In this document: positions 7,422 to 15,477 of the stretch, in pieces
Numbering within the stretch: the stretch's first letter is position 1
Layout of the letters: every line of letters starts with the position of its first letter
Assembly (NCBI GenBank): GCA_023411405.1
Contig: JAEYOU010000184.1
Coordinates: 1 to 22,101 of the forward strand
DNA: 22,101 nt
Origin: Pseudomonadota bacterium
GTDB lineage: Bacteria > Myxococcota > Myxococcia > Myxococcales > Anaeromyxobacteraceae
Direction of reading: 5' to 3'
Position numbers and translations under genes: made by a program
Notes under the pieces: model-generated
What the model was told of the DNA's origin: nothing
The model's database searches: none
The model's input: only the letters and a program-made list of their open reading frames with translations

Positions 7422-8588
7422 ATGCGGATCGCCTACGCGGTGCACGGCTACGGGCGGGGGCACGCGGCCCGGTCGCTGGCGGTGCTGACCGAGCTCGCCG
7501 CACGACACGAGGTCCTGGTCCTCGCGGGGACGGACGCCGTCCCGCTGCTCTCGCGGTTCCCGCTGGTCAGGATCCCCTGCATGGGGTTCGCGTACGATGG
7601 TACGCGGCTCTCGTCCGCGCGGACCCTCCGGGAGAACGCACGGCTGCTGGCCGCGCTCGCCTGCGGCGGCGGCCCGGTCGCCGCGCTCGAGGCCTCCCTC
7701 GGCCGGTTCCGGCCCGACGTCGTCGTGTCCGACTCGGAGCCGCTGTCGCTGCGGGCGGCCGGGCGGCTCGGCATCCCCCGCATCGGCCTCGACCACGTCG
7801 GCATCATCGCCTGGTGCCGGCCCCGGGCGCCGCTCGCCGACGCGCTCCAGCTCGGCCGCGATGCCCTGGCGTACCGGCTGCTCCTCGGCCGCCCGGAGCG
7901 CGTCGTGGTCTCGAGCTTCTTCGCGGCGCCGGCGCGGCGGCGGGACGTGGTGCTGGTCCCGCCCGTGCTCCGCGCACGGGTGCTCGCCGCGACGCCGCAG
8001 GACCGCGGACACCTCCTCGTCTACCTCAACCAGCCGCGGCTCCTCACGCCCGGCGTCCTCTCCGCCATCGCGGGCGCGGGCCTGCCCGCGGTCGTCTACG
8101 GCGCCTGGGACGAGCACCGCGCCGGGAGCGTCCGGTTCAAGCCGATCGACGAGGCCGGGTTCGTCGAGGACCTCGCGTCCGCGCGCGCCGTGCTCTGCAC
8201 CGCGGGGCACCAGCTCGCCTCGGAGGCGCTGTACCTCGGCAAGCCCATGCTCCTGTGCCCGGAGGACAGCGCCGAGCAGCGGCTCAACGCCCGGGAGCTG
8301 CTCCGGCTCGGCGTGGCGCGGAGCGTGGACCACGCGCGCCTCGACGGCCCTGCCCTCCGGACGTTCCTGGACGGCGCGGACGCGCACCGGCAGGCGCTGG
8401 CCGCCGTTCCACGCGACGGGAACGCCCGGGCGCTCGAGGTGCTCGAGGGCATGGGCCGGGATCTCGCCGCCGGCGCGGGTCGCCGTCACCGGCGACCGGC
8501 GGCGCTGGGCACTGCTCCGGCGTTCGAACCAGACCGCCGGCCGGTGGGTGTGCCGGGAGCGGCGCCGGTGCGGCGCGCCGCGACGTAG
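7422..8588 (+). CDS. Glycosyltransferase, MJ1255/MurG-like (GT-B fold)
   Basis: 388 residues starting MRIAYAVHGYGRGHAARSLAV, the glycine-rich N-terminal loop typical of MJ1255-type and MurG-like GT-B transferases. The donor-side half contains SARAVLCTAGHQLASEALYLGKPMLLCPEDSAEQRLNA split over residues about 253-291, where the GG/AGH...SEAL...P...EQ..N pattern normally binds the nucleotide-sugar. It should transfer a sugar from a nucleotide donor to a lipid or glycan acceptor; donor and acceptor are unknown. ATG at 7422 has GGAGGG directly upstream. The last 40 residues (RRHRRPAALG onward) are Arg/Pro/Ala-rich and look disordered. It is divergent from the GH79-like gene and convergent with phoU (3 bp between stops). 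Confidence 0.85.
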   Translation: MRIAYAVHGYGRGHAARSLAVLTELAARHEVLVLAGTDAVPLLSRFPLVRIPCMGFAYDGTRLSSARTLRENARLLAALACGGGPVAALEASLGRFRPDVVVSDSEPLSLRAAGRLGIPRIGLDHVGIIAWCRPRAPLADALQLGRDALAYRLLLGRPERVVVSSFFAAPARRRDVVLVPPVLRARVLAATPQDRGHLLVYLNQPRLLTPGVLSAIAGAGLPAVVYGAWDEHRAGSVRFKPIDEAGFVEDLASARAVLCTAGHQLASEALYLGKPMLLCPEDSAEQRLNARELLRLGVARSVDHARLDGPALRTFLDGADAHRQALAAVPRDGNARALEVLEGMGRDLAAGAGRRHRRPAALGTAPAFEPDRRPVGVPGAAPVRRAAT

Positions 8589-8591
8589 CGG

Positions 8592-9293
8592 TCACTTCCC
8601 GGACCTGGCCGCGTCGAGCATCCGGCTCTTGGGGTGCCGGATGTCGGTGCCGCGCACCATGTAGACGACCATCTCGGCGAGGTTCGTCGCGTGGTCGCCG
8701 AACCGCTCGAGGTACTTGGCGGCGAACATGATCGAGGTGGCCCGCCGGATGTTCCGGGAGTCCTCCATCATGATGGCGAGGAGGGCGTTGAAGATCTTGA
8801 GGTAGAGCGCGTCGAGCAGCTCGTCGCCGTTCAGCACCTCCTCGGCCTTCTCCACGTCGCGCGTGACGAAGGCGTCGAGGGAGAGCTTGAGCTGGGCCTC
8901 CGAGAGGTCGGCGAGCTTCGCGAGATCGTGCATCGGCCCGAGCGCGGGGGCCTGCGAGAGCTCCATCGCCCGCTCGGCGACGTTCACGGCGAGGTCGCCC
9001 ATCCGCTCGAGGTCGGTGACGATCTTGAGGGCGGTGGTGATGAACCGGAGGTCGGAGGCGGCGGGCTGGCGCAGGGCCAGGATGCGGCGGCAGGCGCCGT
9101 CGATGTCCACCTCCATCCGGTTGATCTCGCGGTCCTTCGTCTTCACCGCCTTCGCCAGATCGGCGTCGCGCTCGATCACGGCCTTCACGCTGTGCGAGAT
9201 CGCGACCTCCACGAGGCCGCCCATCTCCAGCAGCCGGTCGCGCAGCTCGGTGAGCTCGCGCTCGTACGCCTTGTCGATGTGAGTGGTCGCCAT
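8592..9293 (-). CDS. phoU: PhoU, phosphate signalling regulator
   Basis: 233 residues, normal length for PhoU, all alpha-helical with two copies of the PhoU three-helix repeat. Each repeat carries the metal-binding E/DxxxD signature: TDLERMGDLAVNVAE in the first and KYLERFGDHATNLAE in the second. PhoU couples the Pst transporter to the PhoR/PhoB system and shuts the Pho response off when phosphate is plentiful. It is the last gene of the pst cluster, 40 bp after pstB. The ATG at 9293 gives MATTHIDKAYERELTELRDRLLEMG split into the usual N-terminal helix. Its stop lies three bases from that of the convergent glycosyltransferase, so the two transcripts must overlap at their 3' ends. Confidence 0.97.
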   Translation of the reverse strand: MATTHIDKAYERELTELRDRLLEMGGLVEVAISHSVKAVIERDADLAKAVKTKDREINRMEVDIDGACRRILALRQPAASDLRFITTALKIVTDLERMGDLAVNVAERAMELSQAPALGPMHDLAKLADLSEAQLKLSLDAFVTRDVEKAEEVLNGDELLDALYLKIFNALLAIMMEDSRNIRRATSIMFAAKYLERFGDHATNLAEMVVYMVRGTDIRHPKSRMLDAARSGK

Positions 9294-9333
9294 CCCGTCG
9301 GCCTCCGGCGTGCGGCGCGGTTCGCCCTCGAAT

Positions 9334-10113
9334 CTAGCCGAACTTGCCTGTGACGTAGTCCTCGGTCCGCTGCTCGGTCGGGTTGGTGAAGATCTGCTCC
9401 GTGGGCCCGACCTCGACCAGATCGCCCATGTAGAAGAACGCCGTCTGGTCGGAGACCCGGGCCGCCTGCTGCATGTTGTGGGTCACGATCACGATCGTGT
9501 ACCGGAGCTTGAGCTCGTGGATGAGGTCCTCGATCTTGGCGGTGGCGATCGGATCGAGGGCGCTCGCCGGCTCGTCCATGAGCACCACCTCCGGCTCGAC
9601 GGCCAGCGCGCGGGCGATGCAGAGCCGCTGCTGCTGGCCGCCGGAGAGGCCGAGCGCGCTCTCGTGGAGGCGGTCCTTCACCTCGTCCCAGAGGGCCGCG
9701 CCGCGGAGCGAGCGCTCCACGCGCTCCTCGACGAGCATCCGATCGGAGATCCCGCCGACCCGCAGGCCGTAGGCGACGTTCTCGAAGATCGACTTCGGGA
9801 ACGGGTTGGACTTCTGGAAGACCATGCCCACGCGCCGGCGCAGCTCCACCGCGTCGAGGTGGTTCGCGTAGATGCTCCGCCCGTCCAGGAGGATCTCGCC
9901 CTCGACGCCCGCGCCGGGGATGAGGTCGTTCATCCGGTTGAGGCAGCGGAGGAAGGTGGACTTGCCGCAGCCCGAGGGGCCGATGAGGGCCATCACCTGC
10001 CGCTCGGGGAGGGAGAGGCTGACGTTCCGCACGGCGACCTTCTGGCCGTAGCGGATGGAGACGCCGCGCGTCTCCATCTTCGAGTGGGCGCCGTTTCCGC
10101 TGGGGGAGCTCAT
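9334..10113 (-). CDS. pstB: PstB, phosphate ABC transporter ATP-binding protein
   Basis: 259 residues, the usual size. All ABC ATPase motifs are intact: Walker A GPSGCGKST (45-53), Q-loop MVFQKSNPFPKS (97-108), signature LSGGQQQR (156-163), Walker B VVLMDEPASALDP (177-189) and H-loop VTHNM (H212). The KSNPFPKSIFENVAYG stretch is characteristic of PstB rather than other importers. It powers phosphate import through the PstCA channel. ATG at 10113 lies two bases beyond the pstA stop, so translation is probably coupled. Residues 1-12 (SSPSGNGAHS) are a short polar extension; an in-frame ATG at residue 13 is an alternative start. Confidence 0.98.
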   Translation of the reverse strand: MSSPSGNGAHSKMETRGVSIRYGQKVAVRNVSLSLPERQVMALIGPSGCGKSTFLRCLNRMNDLIPGAGVEGEILLDGRSIYANHLDAVELRRRVGMVFQKSNPFPKSIFENVAYGLRVGGISDRMLVEERVERSLRGAALWDEVKDRLHESALGLSGGQQQRLCIARALAVEPEVVLMDEPASALDPIATAKIEDLIHELKLRYTIVIVTHNMQQAARVSDQTAFFYMGDLVEVGPTEQIFTNPTEQRTEDYVTGKFG

Positions 10114-10115
10114 GA

Positions 10116-11045
10116 TCAGTGGGCGCCCGCCGCCCTGCGGCGGGTGCGGGTCCGGATGGCGATGGCCACGAGGTTGAGGGCGAAGGTGAGCACCAGGAGC
10201 ACGAGGACCGTGGCGTAGAGCAGCGGCAGCGTCGCCTCGACGTCGGGTGACTGCGTGGCGAGCACGTACACGTGGTAGCCGAGGTGCATGAACTGGGTGA
10301 AGAGGGAGTCGGGGAGGTCGGGCAGGAAGTAGGCAACGCCGGTGAAGAGGATCGGCGCGACCTCGCCCGCGCCGCGCGCCACCGCGAGGATCGCGCCGGT
10401 GAGGATGCCGGGGAGGGCGCCGGGCAGGACCACCCTGGCGAGCGTCTGCGACTTGGTCGCTCCGAGCGCGAGGCTCGCGTCGCGAAGGTCCCGCGGCACG
10501 GCGCGGAGCGCCTCCTCGGTGGCGACGATCACGACCGGCAGGGTCAGCACCGCCAGCGTGAGCGAGGCCCAGAGGAGCGCGGGCTTGGCGTAGTGCGGCT
10601 CGAGCACGCCCTCGGGGGTGGGCGCGGTGAAGGCCGCGTCCATGCCCGTCCCGATGAACTGGATGAAGAACCCGAGGCCGAAGAGCCCGAAGACGATCGA
10701 CGGCACGCCCGCGAGGTTCGTGACCGCCACCCGGACCGCCTCCGCCAGCCGGGAGCGCGGCGGCGCGTACTCGTGCAGGTACACGGCGGTGGCGACGCCG
10801 ACCGGCAGGACCACGATCGTCATGAGCAGCGTCATGACCGCGGTGCCGTAGATGGCCGGGAAGATGCCGCCGCTCGTCATGCCCTCCTCGGGCGCGGAGC
10901 TGAGGAACTGCCAGGTCACCCGCCCGATGCCCCCGCGCACCACGTCCCAGAGGATGACCAGGAGCATGGCCACGACCAGGAACGCGGCCGCCCCCGTCAG
11001 CCAGGTGAGCCCGCGCCCCGCGATCTTGCGGCCCTGGATCGTCAC
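10116..11045 (-). CDS. pstA: PstA, phosphate ABC transporter permease
   Basis: 309 residues with six predicted TM segments: an N-terminal one (about 15-35), a long periplasmic loop, then five helices in the BPD_transp_1 fold. The cytoplasmic EAA loop is visible as EEALRAVPRDLRDASLALGATKSQT (about 185-209, in two halves), the contact site for PstB. AGVPSIVFGLFGLGFF is typical of PstA. I chose the GTG whose last two bases overlap the pstC stop (GTGA at 11042-11045), giving a protein of normal family length. The frame stays open upstream, antisense-like within pstC, but those residues have no membrane pattern. It pairs with PstC to form the inner-membrane channel. Confidence 0.96.
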   Translation of the reverse strand: MTIQGRKIAGRGLTWLTGAAAFLVVAMLLVILWDVVRGGIGRVTWQFLSSAPEEGMTSGGIFPAIYGTAVMTLLMTIVVLPVGVATAVYLHEYAPPRSRLAEAVRVAVTNLAGVPSIVFGLFGLGFFIQFIGTGMDAAFTAPTPEGVLEPHYAKPALLWASLTLAVLTLPVVIVATEEALRAVPRDLRDASLALGATKSQTLARVVLPGALPGILTGAILAVARGAGEVAPILFTGVAYFLPDLPDSLFTQFMHLGYHVYVLATQSPDVEATLPLLYATVLVLLVLTFALNLVAIAIRTRTRRRAAGAH

Positions 11046-12058
11046 GCGCTCGCCCCCGACATGCGGCGGACGAGGCGCCGGACGGTGAGCGCTGCGGCCG
11101 AGTTGAGGACGAAGGTGAACAGGAACAGCTCGACGCCGATGAAGAAGAGGACCGAGTAGTGGGCGCCGCCGAAGACCACCTCGCCCATCTCGGCGGCGAT
11201 GGTGGCGGGGAGGCTCCGGATCGAGTCGCCGAACGACCACGTCGTGGTGGCGGCGTTGCCGCTCGCCATGAGCACGATCATGGTCTCGCCGATGGAGCGG
11301 CCGAAGCCGAGGACGACCGCCGCGAGCACGCCGGGCGCGGCCGCCGGGAGCACCACCTTGAAGGCCGTCTCCCACGGGGTCGCGCCCAGGGCGAGCGAGG
11401 CCTCGCGGTAGGAGCGCGGCACCGCCGCGAGCGCGTCCTCGCTGACGGTGAAGATGACCGGGACCACCGTGAGCGCCAGCGCCACGCCGGCCACCACGGA
11501 GTTGAGGCGGGAGGAGAAGCCGAACGTGTCCTGGAGGAACGTCGCGAGCACCATGAGGGCGAAGAACCCGAGGACGACGGAGGGGATGCCGGCGAGGAGC
11601 TCGATCGTCGGCTTCAGGACCTCGCGGACCCGGCGCGGCGCGAACTCGGAGGTGTAGAGGGCGGCGGCGACGCCGAGGGGCGCGGCGACCAGCATGGCCA
11701 CGAGCGTCACCTTCAGCGTCCCGACGAAGAGGGGGATCATCGAGTACTTGGGGACGTCGCCGACCGGCTGCCAGACGAAGCTCGCCGGGCGGCCCTCGCG
11801 CCAGACCTGCGGGAGGAACATCCGCGCGTAGTCCACCTCCTCGCGCACGCTCTCCCGCTGGAGGAGCACGGGGAGCGCCTCGCGCGCGACGAACACGAAG
11901 ATGAGGACGATGGCGAGGATGCCGGTGGCGGCGACGGCGGTGATCCCGGCGGCGATGAGGGCCTCGCGGAGCTGCCGCCTGCGGATGGCGTGGGACGGGC
12001 CGGCGGCCCTCCCTTCCTCGGTCTCGACCGCCACGCGCACGGAAGCGGAATTCTCCAT
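11042..12058 (-). CDS. pstC: PstC, phosphate ABC transporter permease
   Basis: 338 residues, slightly longer than E. coli PstC. After a 25-residue polar N-terminus comes TM1 (ALIAAGITAVAATGILAIVLIF in two halves), a large periplasmic loop, then five more TM segments. The EAA loop reads EDALAAVPRSYREASLALGATPWET, and ELLAGIPSVVLGFFAL is typical of PstC. It forms the phosphate channel with PstA. ATG at 12058 is 48 bases after the pstS stop with a modest purine-rich ribosome site (GAGGCAGAG). A phased CGTCAC repeat covers the pstS/pstC junction. Confidence 0.97.
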   Translation of the reverse strand: MENSASVRVAVETEEGRAAGPSHAIRRRQLREALIAAGITAVAATGILAIVLIFVFVAREALPVLLQRESVREEVDYARMFLPQVWREGRPASFVWQPVGDVPKYSMIPLFVGTLKVTLVAMLVAAPLGVAAALYTSEFAPRRVREVLKPTIELLAGIPSVVLGFFALMVLATFLQDTFGFSSRLNSVVAGVALALTVVPVIFTVSEDALAAVPRSYREASLALGATPWETAFKVVLPAAAPGVLAAVVLGFGRSIGETMIVLMASGNAATTTWSFGDSIRSLPATIAAEMGEVVFGGAHYSVLFFIGVELFLFTFVLNSAAALTVRRLVRRMSGASA

Positions 12059-12075
12059 GGCTCTGCCTCGCGCGC

Positions 12076-12110
12076 GTGGCGGGAACGTGACGAAACGGTT
12101 ACGCCGTCAC
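12076..12110 (-). promoter_or_regulatory. Phased CGTCAC repeat at the pstS/pstC junction
   Basis: On the minus strand CGTAAC (12098-12103), CGTCAC (12087-12092) and CGCCAC (12076-12081) recur every 11 bp. The 25-nt block 12086-12110 matches 20 of 25 bases with the block at 14287-14311, and in both the stop codon occupies the same place (here the pstS TGA). GTGACG and CGTCAC at its ends could also pair as a 6-bp hairpin. It lies only about 17 bases from the pstC ATG, tight for a promoter, so it may be a second PhoB site, an mRNA structure or a relic of duplication. Confidence 0.35.
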
Positions 12111-12922
12111 TTGACCGGGAAGTAGCCGACCTTGGTGACGATCGCCTGCCCCGCCGGGGAGAGGCAGAACTTCATGAAGGCCGCGGCCTCGGCGCCCGGC
12201 TTGCCGCGCGTGTACATGAACAGCGGGCGCGCCAGCGGGTACGTGCCGGCGGCGACGTTCTCGGGCGAAGGCAAGTAGCCCTGACCGTCCTTGCCGACGA
12301 TCTTGACCTCCTTGACCCCCTTGGCGTACGCCGCGCCGCCGTAGCCGATGCCGAGCTTCTCCTTCGCGACCGCGTTCACCACGGCCGCGGTGCCCGGGAG
12401 CGTCTGCGCGTTGGAGGCGAAGTCGTCGCCCTGGAGCACGTTGTCCTTGAAGAAGACGTACGTCCCCGAGGAGTTCTCGCGCGAGTAGAGGACGATCTTC
12501 GCGTCCGGGCCGCCGACGTCCTTCCAGTTCGTCACGTCGCCGTTGTAGATGGACCGGAGCTGCTCGATCGTGAGCTGCTGGATCCCGCTCGACTCGTGCA
12601 CGTAGACGGCGAGCCCGTCCTGGGCGACGGCGGTCTCCGTCGGGAGCACGCTGTAGCGGTCGCGGACCTTGGCCTGCTCGTCCTTCTTCATCGGGCGGGA
12701 GGCGTTGGCGATGTCGGTCGTGCCGTTGATGAGCGCGGCGATGCCGATGCCCGAGCCGCCACCCGTGACCTGCACCTTCTTGCCGGGGTTCTGCTTCATG
12801 TACTCCTCGGCCCAGCGCTGGGCGAGGATGACCATCGTGTCGGAGCCCTTGACCGTCACGGCGGCGCTCGCGGCGAGCGGAAGCCCGGAGACGGCGAGGG
12901 CGAGGAGGATGCGCTTCATCAT
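12107..12922 (-). CDS. pstS: PstS, periplasmic phosphate-binding protein
   Basis: 271 residues, the shorter PstS type also found in many non-enteric bacteria (E. coli PstS is about 346). A signal peptide (1-20, ending AASA) precedes VTVKGSDTM, the first phosphate-contact loop. GGGSGIGIAALINGTTDIANASRP (54-77 in total) and SRENSSGTYVFF (about 147-158) supply the other conserved binding loops. It captures phosphate in the periplasm for PstCA. ATG at 12922 has AAGGAG six bases upstream; a second ATG follows immediately. It lies 28 bases downstream of the porin gene and is probably co-transcribed with it. Confidence 0.97.
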   Translation of the reverse strand: MMKRILLALAVSGLPLAASAAVTVKGSDTMVILAQRWAEEYMKQNPGKKVQVTGGGSGIGIAALINGTTDIANASRPMKKDEQAKVRDRYSVLPTETAVAQDGLAVYVHESSGIQQLTIEQLRSIYNGDVTNWKDVGGPDAKIVLYSRENSSGTYVFFKDNVLQGDDFASNAQTLPGTAAVVNAVAKEKLGIGYGGAAYAKGVKEVKIVGKDGQGYLPSPENVAAGTYPLARPLFMYTRGKPGAEAAAFMKFCLSPAGQAIVTKVGYFPVK

Positions 12923-12950
12923 GGTGTGCTCCTTCTGGTTCTCGTGAGTC

Positions 12951-14189
12951 CTAGAACTTGGCCTGGGCCTGGATCGTGTAGACGTCGGTCTCCTCGACGG
13001 TGCCGGCGGGATCCCCCGCGCCGGAGCCGACCGTCGCCCCGTTCATCGGGTGGGTCCAGAGCGCGGTGAGCCTGTAATTGCCGCCGACGAACATGTGAAG
13101 GGCGACGTCGAGGGCGCGGAGCTCCTTCACGGTCTTGGCCGTCGCCTCGAGGTTGTTGTTCCGCACGTACGACTCGTAGCGGGCGGCGAGGACGAACATC
13201 TGTCCGAGGTTCTGCGTCAGGGTCGCGTGCCAGGCGTGGCCTGTGACGCCGAGGTCGCCGCCCGCGCCACCGCCGCTCGCGAGGGTGGTGGTGCCGACGA
13301 TGAACTCACCCTTGAGGGCCGTGCCGCCGATCGGGAGGAGGTCGAGGTAGAGCTGCGCGTCGGCGCCGAGGCGCTTGCGGTCCTCGGTGACGTTCGGGTT
13401 GGCGCGGTAGTCGGTGGTCTTCCCGTACCAGCCCGAGACGCCGCCGGTCACGAGGCCGAAGTCGAACCCGAGCCGGCCGACGACGTCCTTGTGCTGGTCG
13501 TTGTCCCAGTTCTTCCCGCCCTCGACGCCGTTGCCGTTGAACACGCCCGCGCGGAGGTTGAACGGACCGTAGGCCCCGCGGACCGTGACGCCGAGGTCGT
13601 ACTCGCCCGCGAGCCAGGTCCGCGCGCCGCGGAACCGCTCCAGGAGATCGAGGTCGGAGGAGGACCGCACGCCGACGTCGTAGCCGAACGGGAGGAGCTG
13701 GAGGCCTGCGTCGATCGCGAGGCCGCCGAGGCCGCCGAGCTTCGGCAGCCGCACGCTGGCGTACGCCTCCTTGGCGGTGACCGCGGAGGGCGAGGCGTCG
13801 AGCTGCAGCACGAGCTGCGCGACGTCGGCGCTGTACACCCCCTTGAGCCGCGCGCGGCGGACGTGGAACCCGGTCTGGCTGGGCCCGCTGGACGGCGCCG
13901 ACGACGGCGACTGGTAGTACGCGTTGTACGAGCAGTTCGGCTGCCGGTTCCCGATGCACTCCTGGTACGCCCAGCGCGCCTGGACGTAGCCCGAGAACTT
14001 GAGCCGGGACAGCGACAGGAGGGAGCCCTTCGCCTCGGCGAGCTGCTCCTCGAGCGCGGCGAGGCGCCCCTCGAGGGCGGCGACGTCTGCGGCCTGCTGC
14101 TCCTGCTCCTGCGGGTCTTGCTGCGCTTCCTGCGCCCGTGCGGCGGAGGCCACGGAGAGCGCGACGACGGCGATCACGATGCGGTTCAT
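12951..14189 (-). CDS. Outer-membrane phosphate-selective porin (OprP/OprO-like)
   Basis: 412 residues. A signal peptide (1-19, ending ARAQ) is followed by a Gln/Glu-rich coiled-coil stretch (about 20-55, including AALEGRLAALEEQLAEAKG). The rest alternates polar and hydrophobic residues as in a beta-barrel and ends in IQAQAKF, with a C-terminal Phe typical of outer-membrane barrels. LKFSGYVQARW, FHVRRARLKGVYS and LRAGVFNGNGVEG resemble the phosphate-selective porin family (OprP/OprO). Its position between phoR and pstS supports phosphate or polyphosphate uptake across the outer membrane. The coiled coil may assist trimer formation. The substrate is inferred from family and context; the OprP arginine ladder was not checked. 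Confidence 0.88.
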   Translation of the reverse strand: MNRIVIAVVALSVASAARAQEAQQDPQEQEQQAADVAALEGRLAALEEQLAEAKGSLLSLSRLKFSGYVQARWAYQECIGNRQPNCSYNAYYQSPSSAPSSGPSQTGFHVRRARLKGVYSADVAQLVLQLDASPSAVTAKEAYASVRLPKLGGLGGLAIDAGLQLLPFGYDVGVRSSSDLDLLERFRGARTWLAGEYDLGVTVRGAYGPFNLRAGVFNGNGVEGGKNWDNDQHKDVVGRLGFDFGLVTGGVSGWYGKTTDYRANPNVTEDRKRLGADAQLYLDLLPIGGTALKGEFIVGTTTLASGGGAGGDLGVTGHAWHATLTQNLGQMFVLAARYESYVRNNNLEATAKTVKELRALDVALHMFVGGNYRLTALWTHPMNGATVGSGAGDPAGTVEETDVYTIQAQAKF

Positions 14190-14265
14190 GGTTCCCCTGC
14201 TCCCTTCCCTGGAGCGGCTTGGCGAGCTGGTGGGCTCGATGACCGCCTGGTTCTAGGAGCCGCCC

Positions 14266-14311
14266 GTGGCACCGGCGGGGCAGGCGCGTGACGATTCGGG
14301 CACGGCGTCAC
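14266..14311 (-). promoter_or_regulatory. PhoB-box candidate upstream of the porin-pst operon
   Basis: On the minus strand CGTGCC (14299-14304), CGTCAC (14288-14293), TGCCCC (14277-14282) and TGCCAC (14266-14271) fall on one 11-bp period, the last two being weak matches. The site begins at the phoR stop codon and ends about 77 bases before the porin ATG, a good distance for a PhoB-dependent promoter serving porin-pstSCAB-phoU. The first 25 bases closely match the block at the pstS stop. Confidence 0.45.
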
Positions 14312-15468
14312 AGAGGGTGAATATGGTGGGGATCGCCTTCCGCGGCGGGGAGCCGGACCCAGAAGTGGCTCCCGCCGGCGCCGCTCTCCACCCCCACGTC
14401 GCCGCCCATCCCCTGCGCGAGGTGCTTCACGATGGCGAGGCCGAGGCCCGTCCCCCCCTGGTCGCGCGAGCGCCCGGTGTCCACGCGGTAGAAGCGCTCG
14501 AAGATCCTGGGGAGGTGGTGGCGCTCGATCCCGGGCCCCGTGTCCTGGACGCCGATCACCCAGTCGAGCCCGTCGCGGCCGGCGCGGATCGTCACGCCGC
14601 CCTCGGTGGTGTACTTCACCGCGTTGTCCACCAGGTTCACGAGCACCTGCTCGAGGGCGCGCGCGTCCGCCCGGACCGAGGCTTCACCCGGGACGTCGAG
14701 CGAGAGCGAGAGCCCCTTCTCCCGGGCCGGGCGGGCGAGCAGCTCGAGGACCTGCTCCGCGAGGCTCCGCACCGCGACCGGCGCGCGCTCGAGCCGCCAC
14801 TCGCGCGACTCGATCCGGGAGAGATCGAGCAGGTCGTGCGTGAGCTGCGCGAGGCGCTCGGCGTGGCGCGCGACGATGTCCACGAAGTGGCGGGCGGAGG
14901 CGGGGTCCGCGAGCGCGCCGGCCTGCAGGGTCTCGGCCGCGACGCGGATGGCGGAGATCGGGGTCCGGAGCTCGTGGCTCGCGTTCGCGACGAAGTCGCG
15001 CCGCGTCGCCTCGGCCCGCTTCGCGTCGGTGACGTCGCGGAGGAGCACCAGCACCTCGCCGCGCAGGAGCGGCGCGAGCGTCGCGAGGTGGGTCCGCCGC
15101 TGGAGCACGAGCTCGAGCCGCCGGGCGGTGCCCTCGAGCGCGCGCCGCACGGCGTCGGAGAGCTCGGCGCTCCGGGTGACCTCGAGCGGCGTCTGGCCGA
15201 CGGCGCGCGCGTTCGCGGCCAGGGTGTCGAACGCGGCGTTTGCCACCCGGATGCGGCCATCGGTGGCGACCAGCGCCGCGGCGTCGGGCAAGGCGGAGAG
15301 GAGCTCCTGCTCTGCGGGATCGCGCGCGGCGGCGAAGCGCCGGAGCTCGCGCTCCGCGAGCAGCTCCGCGAGCTCCCGCACCTCGCGGCCGAGATCGGCC
15401 CGCGGCCCACCCGCGAGCTCGGCGCGGAGGGCCCGGATGGCGGCGGCGAGCGGGGTGCGCGTGAGCAT
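14308..15468 (-). CDS. phoR: PhoR-type sensor histidine kinase without membrane segments
   Basis: 386 residues. An N-terminal helical region (1-55) is followed by a PAS-like domain (about 56-145: LPDAAALVATDGRIRVANAAF ... VLVLLRDVTDAKR). Then come HisKA with H165 in ASHELRTPISAIR, the N-box VLVNLVDNAVKY, DTGPGI (309-314), the F-box IFERFYRVD and GGTGLGLAIVKHLAQGMGG. Unlike E. coli PhoR there is no N-terminal membrane anchor. It phosphorylates PhoB in phosphate limitation, normally under control of Pst and PhoU. It starts 10 bases after the phoB stop. The start has no strong ribosome site, and no open upstream extension with a TM segment fits between it and phoB. Confidence 0.93.
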   Translation of the reverse strand: MLTRTPLAAAIRALRAELAGGPRADLGREVRELAELLAERELRRFAAARDPAEQELLSALPDAAALVATDGRIRVANAAFDTLAANARAVGQTPLEVTRSAELSDAVRRALEGTARRLELVLQRRTHLATLAPLLRGEVLVLLRDVTDAKRAEATRRDFVANASHELRTPISAIRVAAETLQAGALADPASARHFVDIVARHAERLAQLTHDLLDLSRIESREWRLERAPVAVRSLAEQVLELLARPAREKGLSLSLDVPGEASVRADARALEQVLVNLVDNAVKYTTEGGVTIRAGRDGLDWVIGVQDTGPGIERHHLPRIFERFYRVDTGRSRDQGGTGLGLAIVKHLAQGMGGDVGVESGAGGSHFWVRLPAAEGDPHHIHPL

Positions 15469-15477
15469 GCGGGGGCC

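Noticed and set aside
8589..8591. Terminator between the convergent glycosyltransferase and phoU
   Set aside because: Only 3 bp separate the stops and no hairpin with a U-run is visible at the junction.
11046..11375. N-terminal extension of the pstA frame into pstC
   Set aside because: It would overlap conserved PstC transmembrane coding sequence and has no membrane pattern; the GTGA overlap start gives the normal PstA length.
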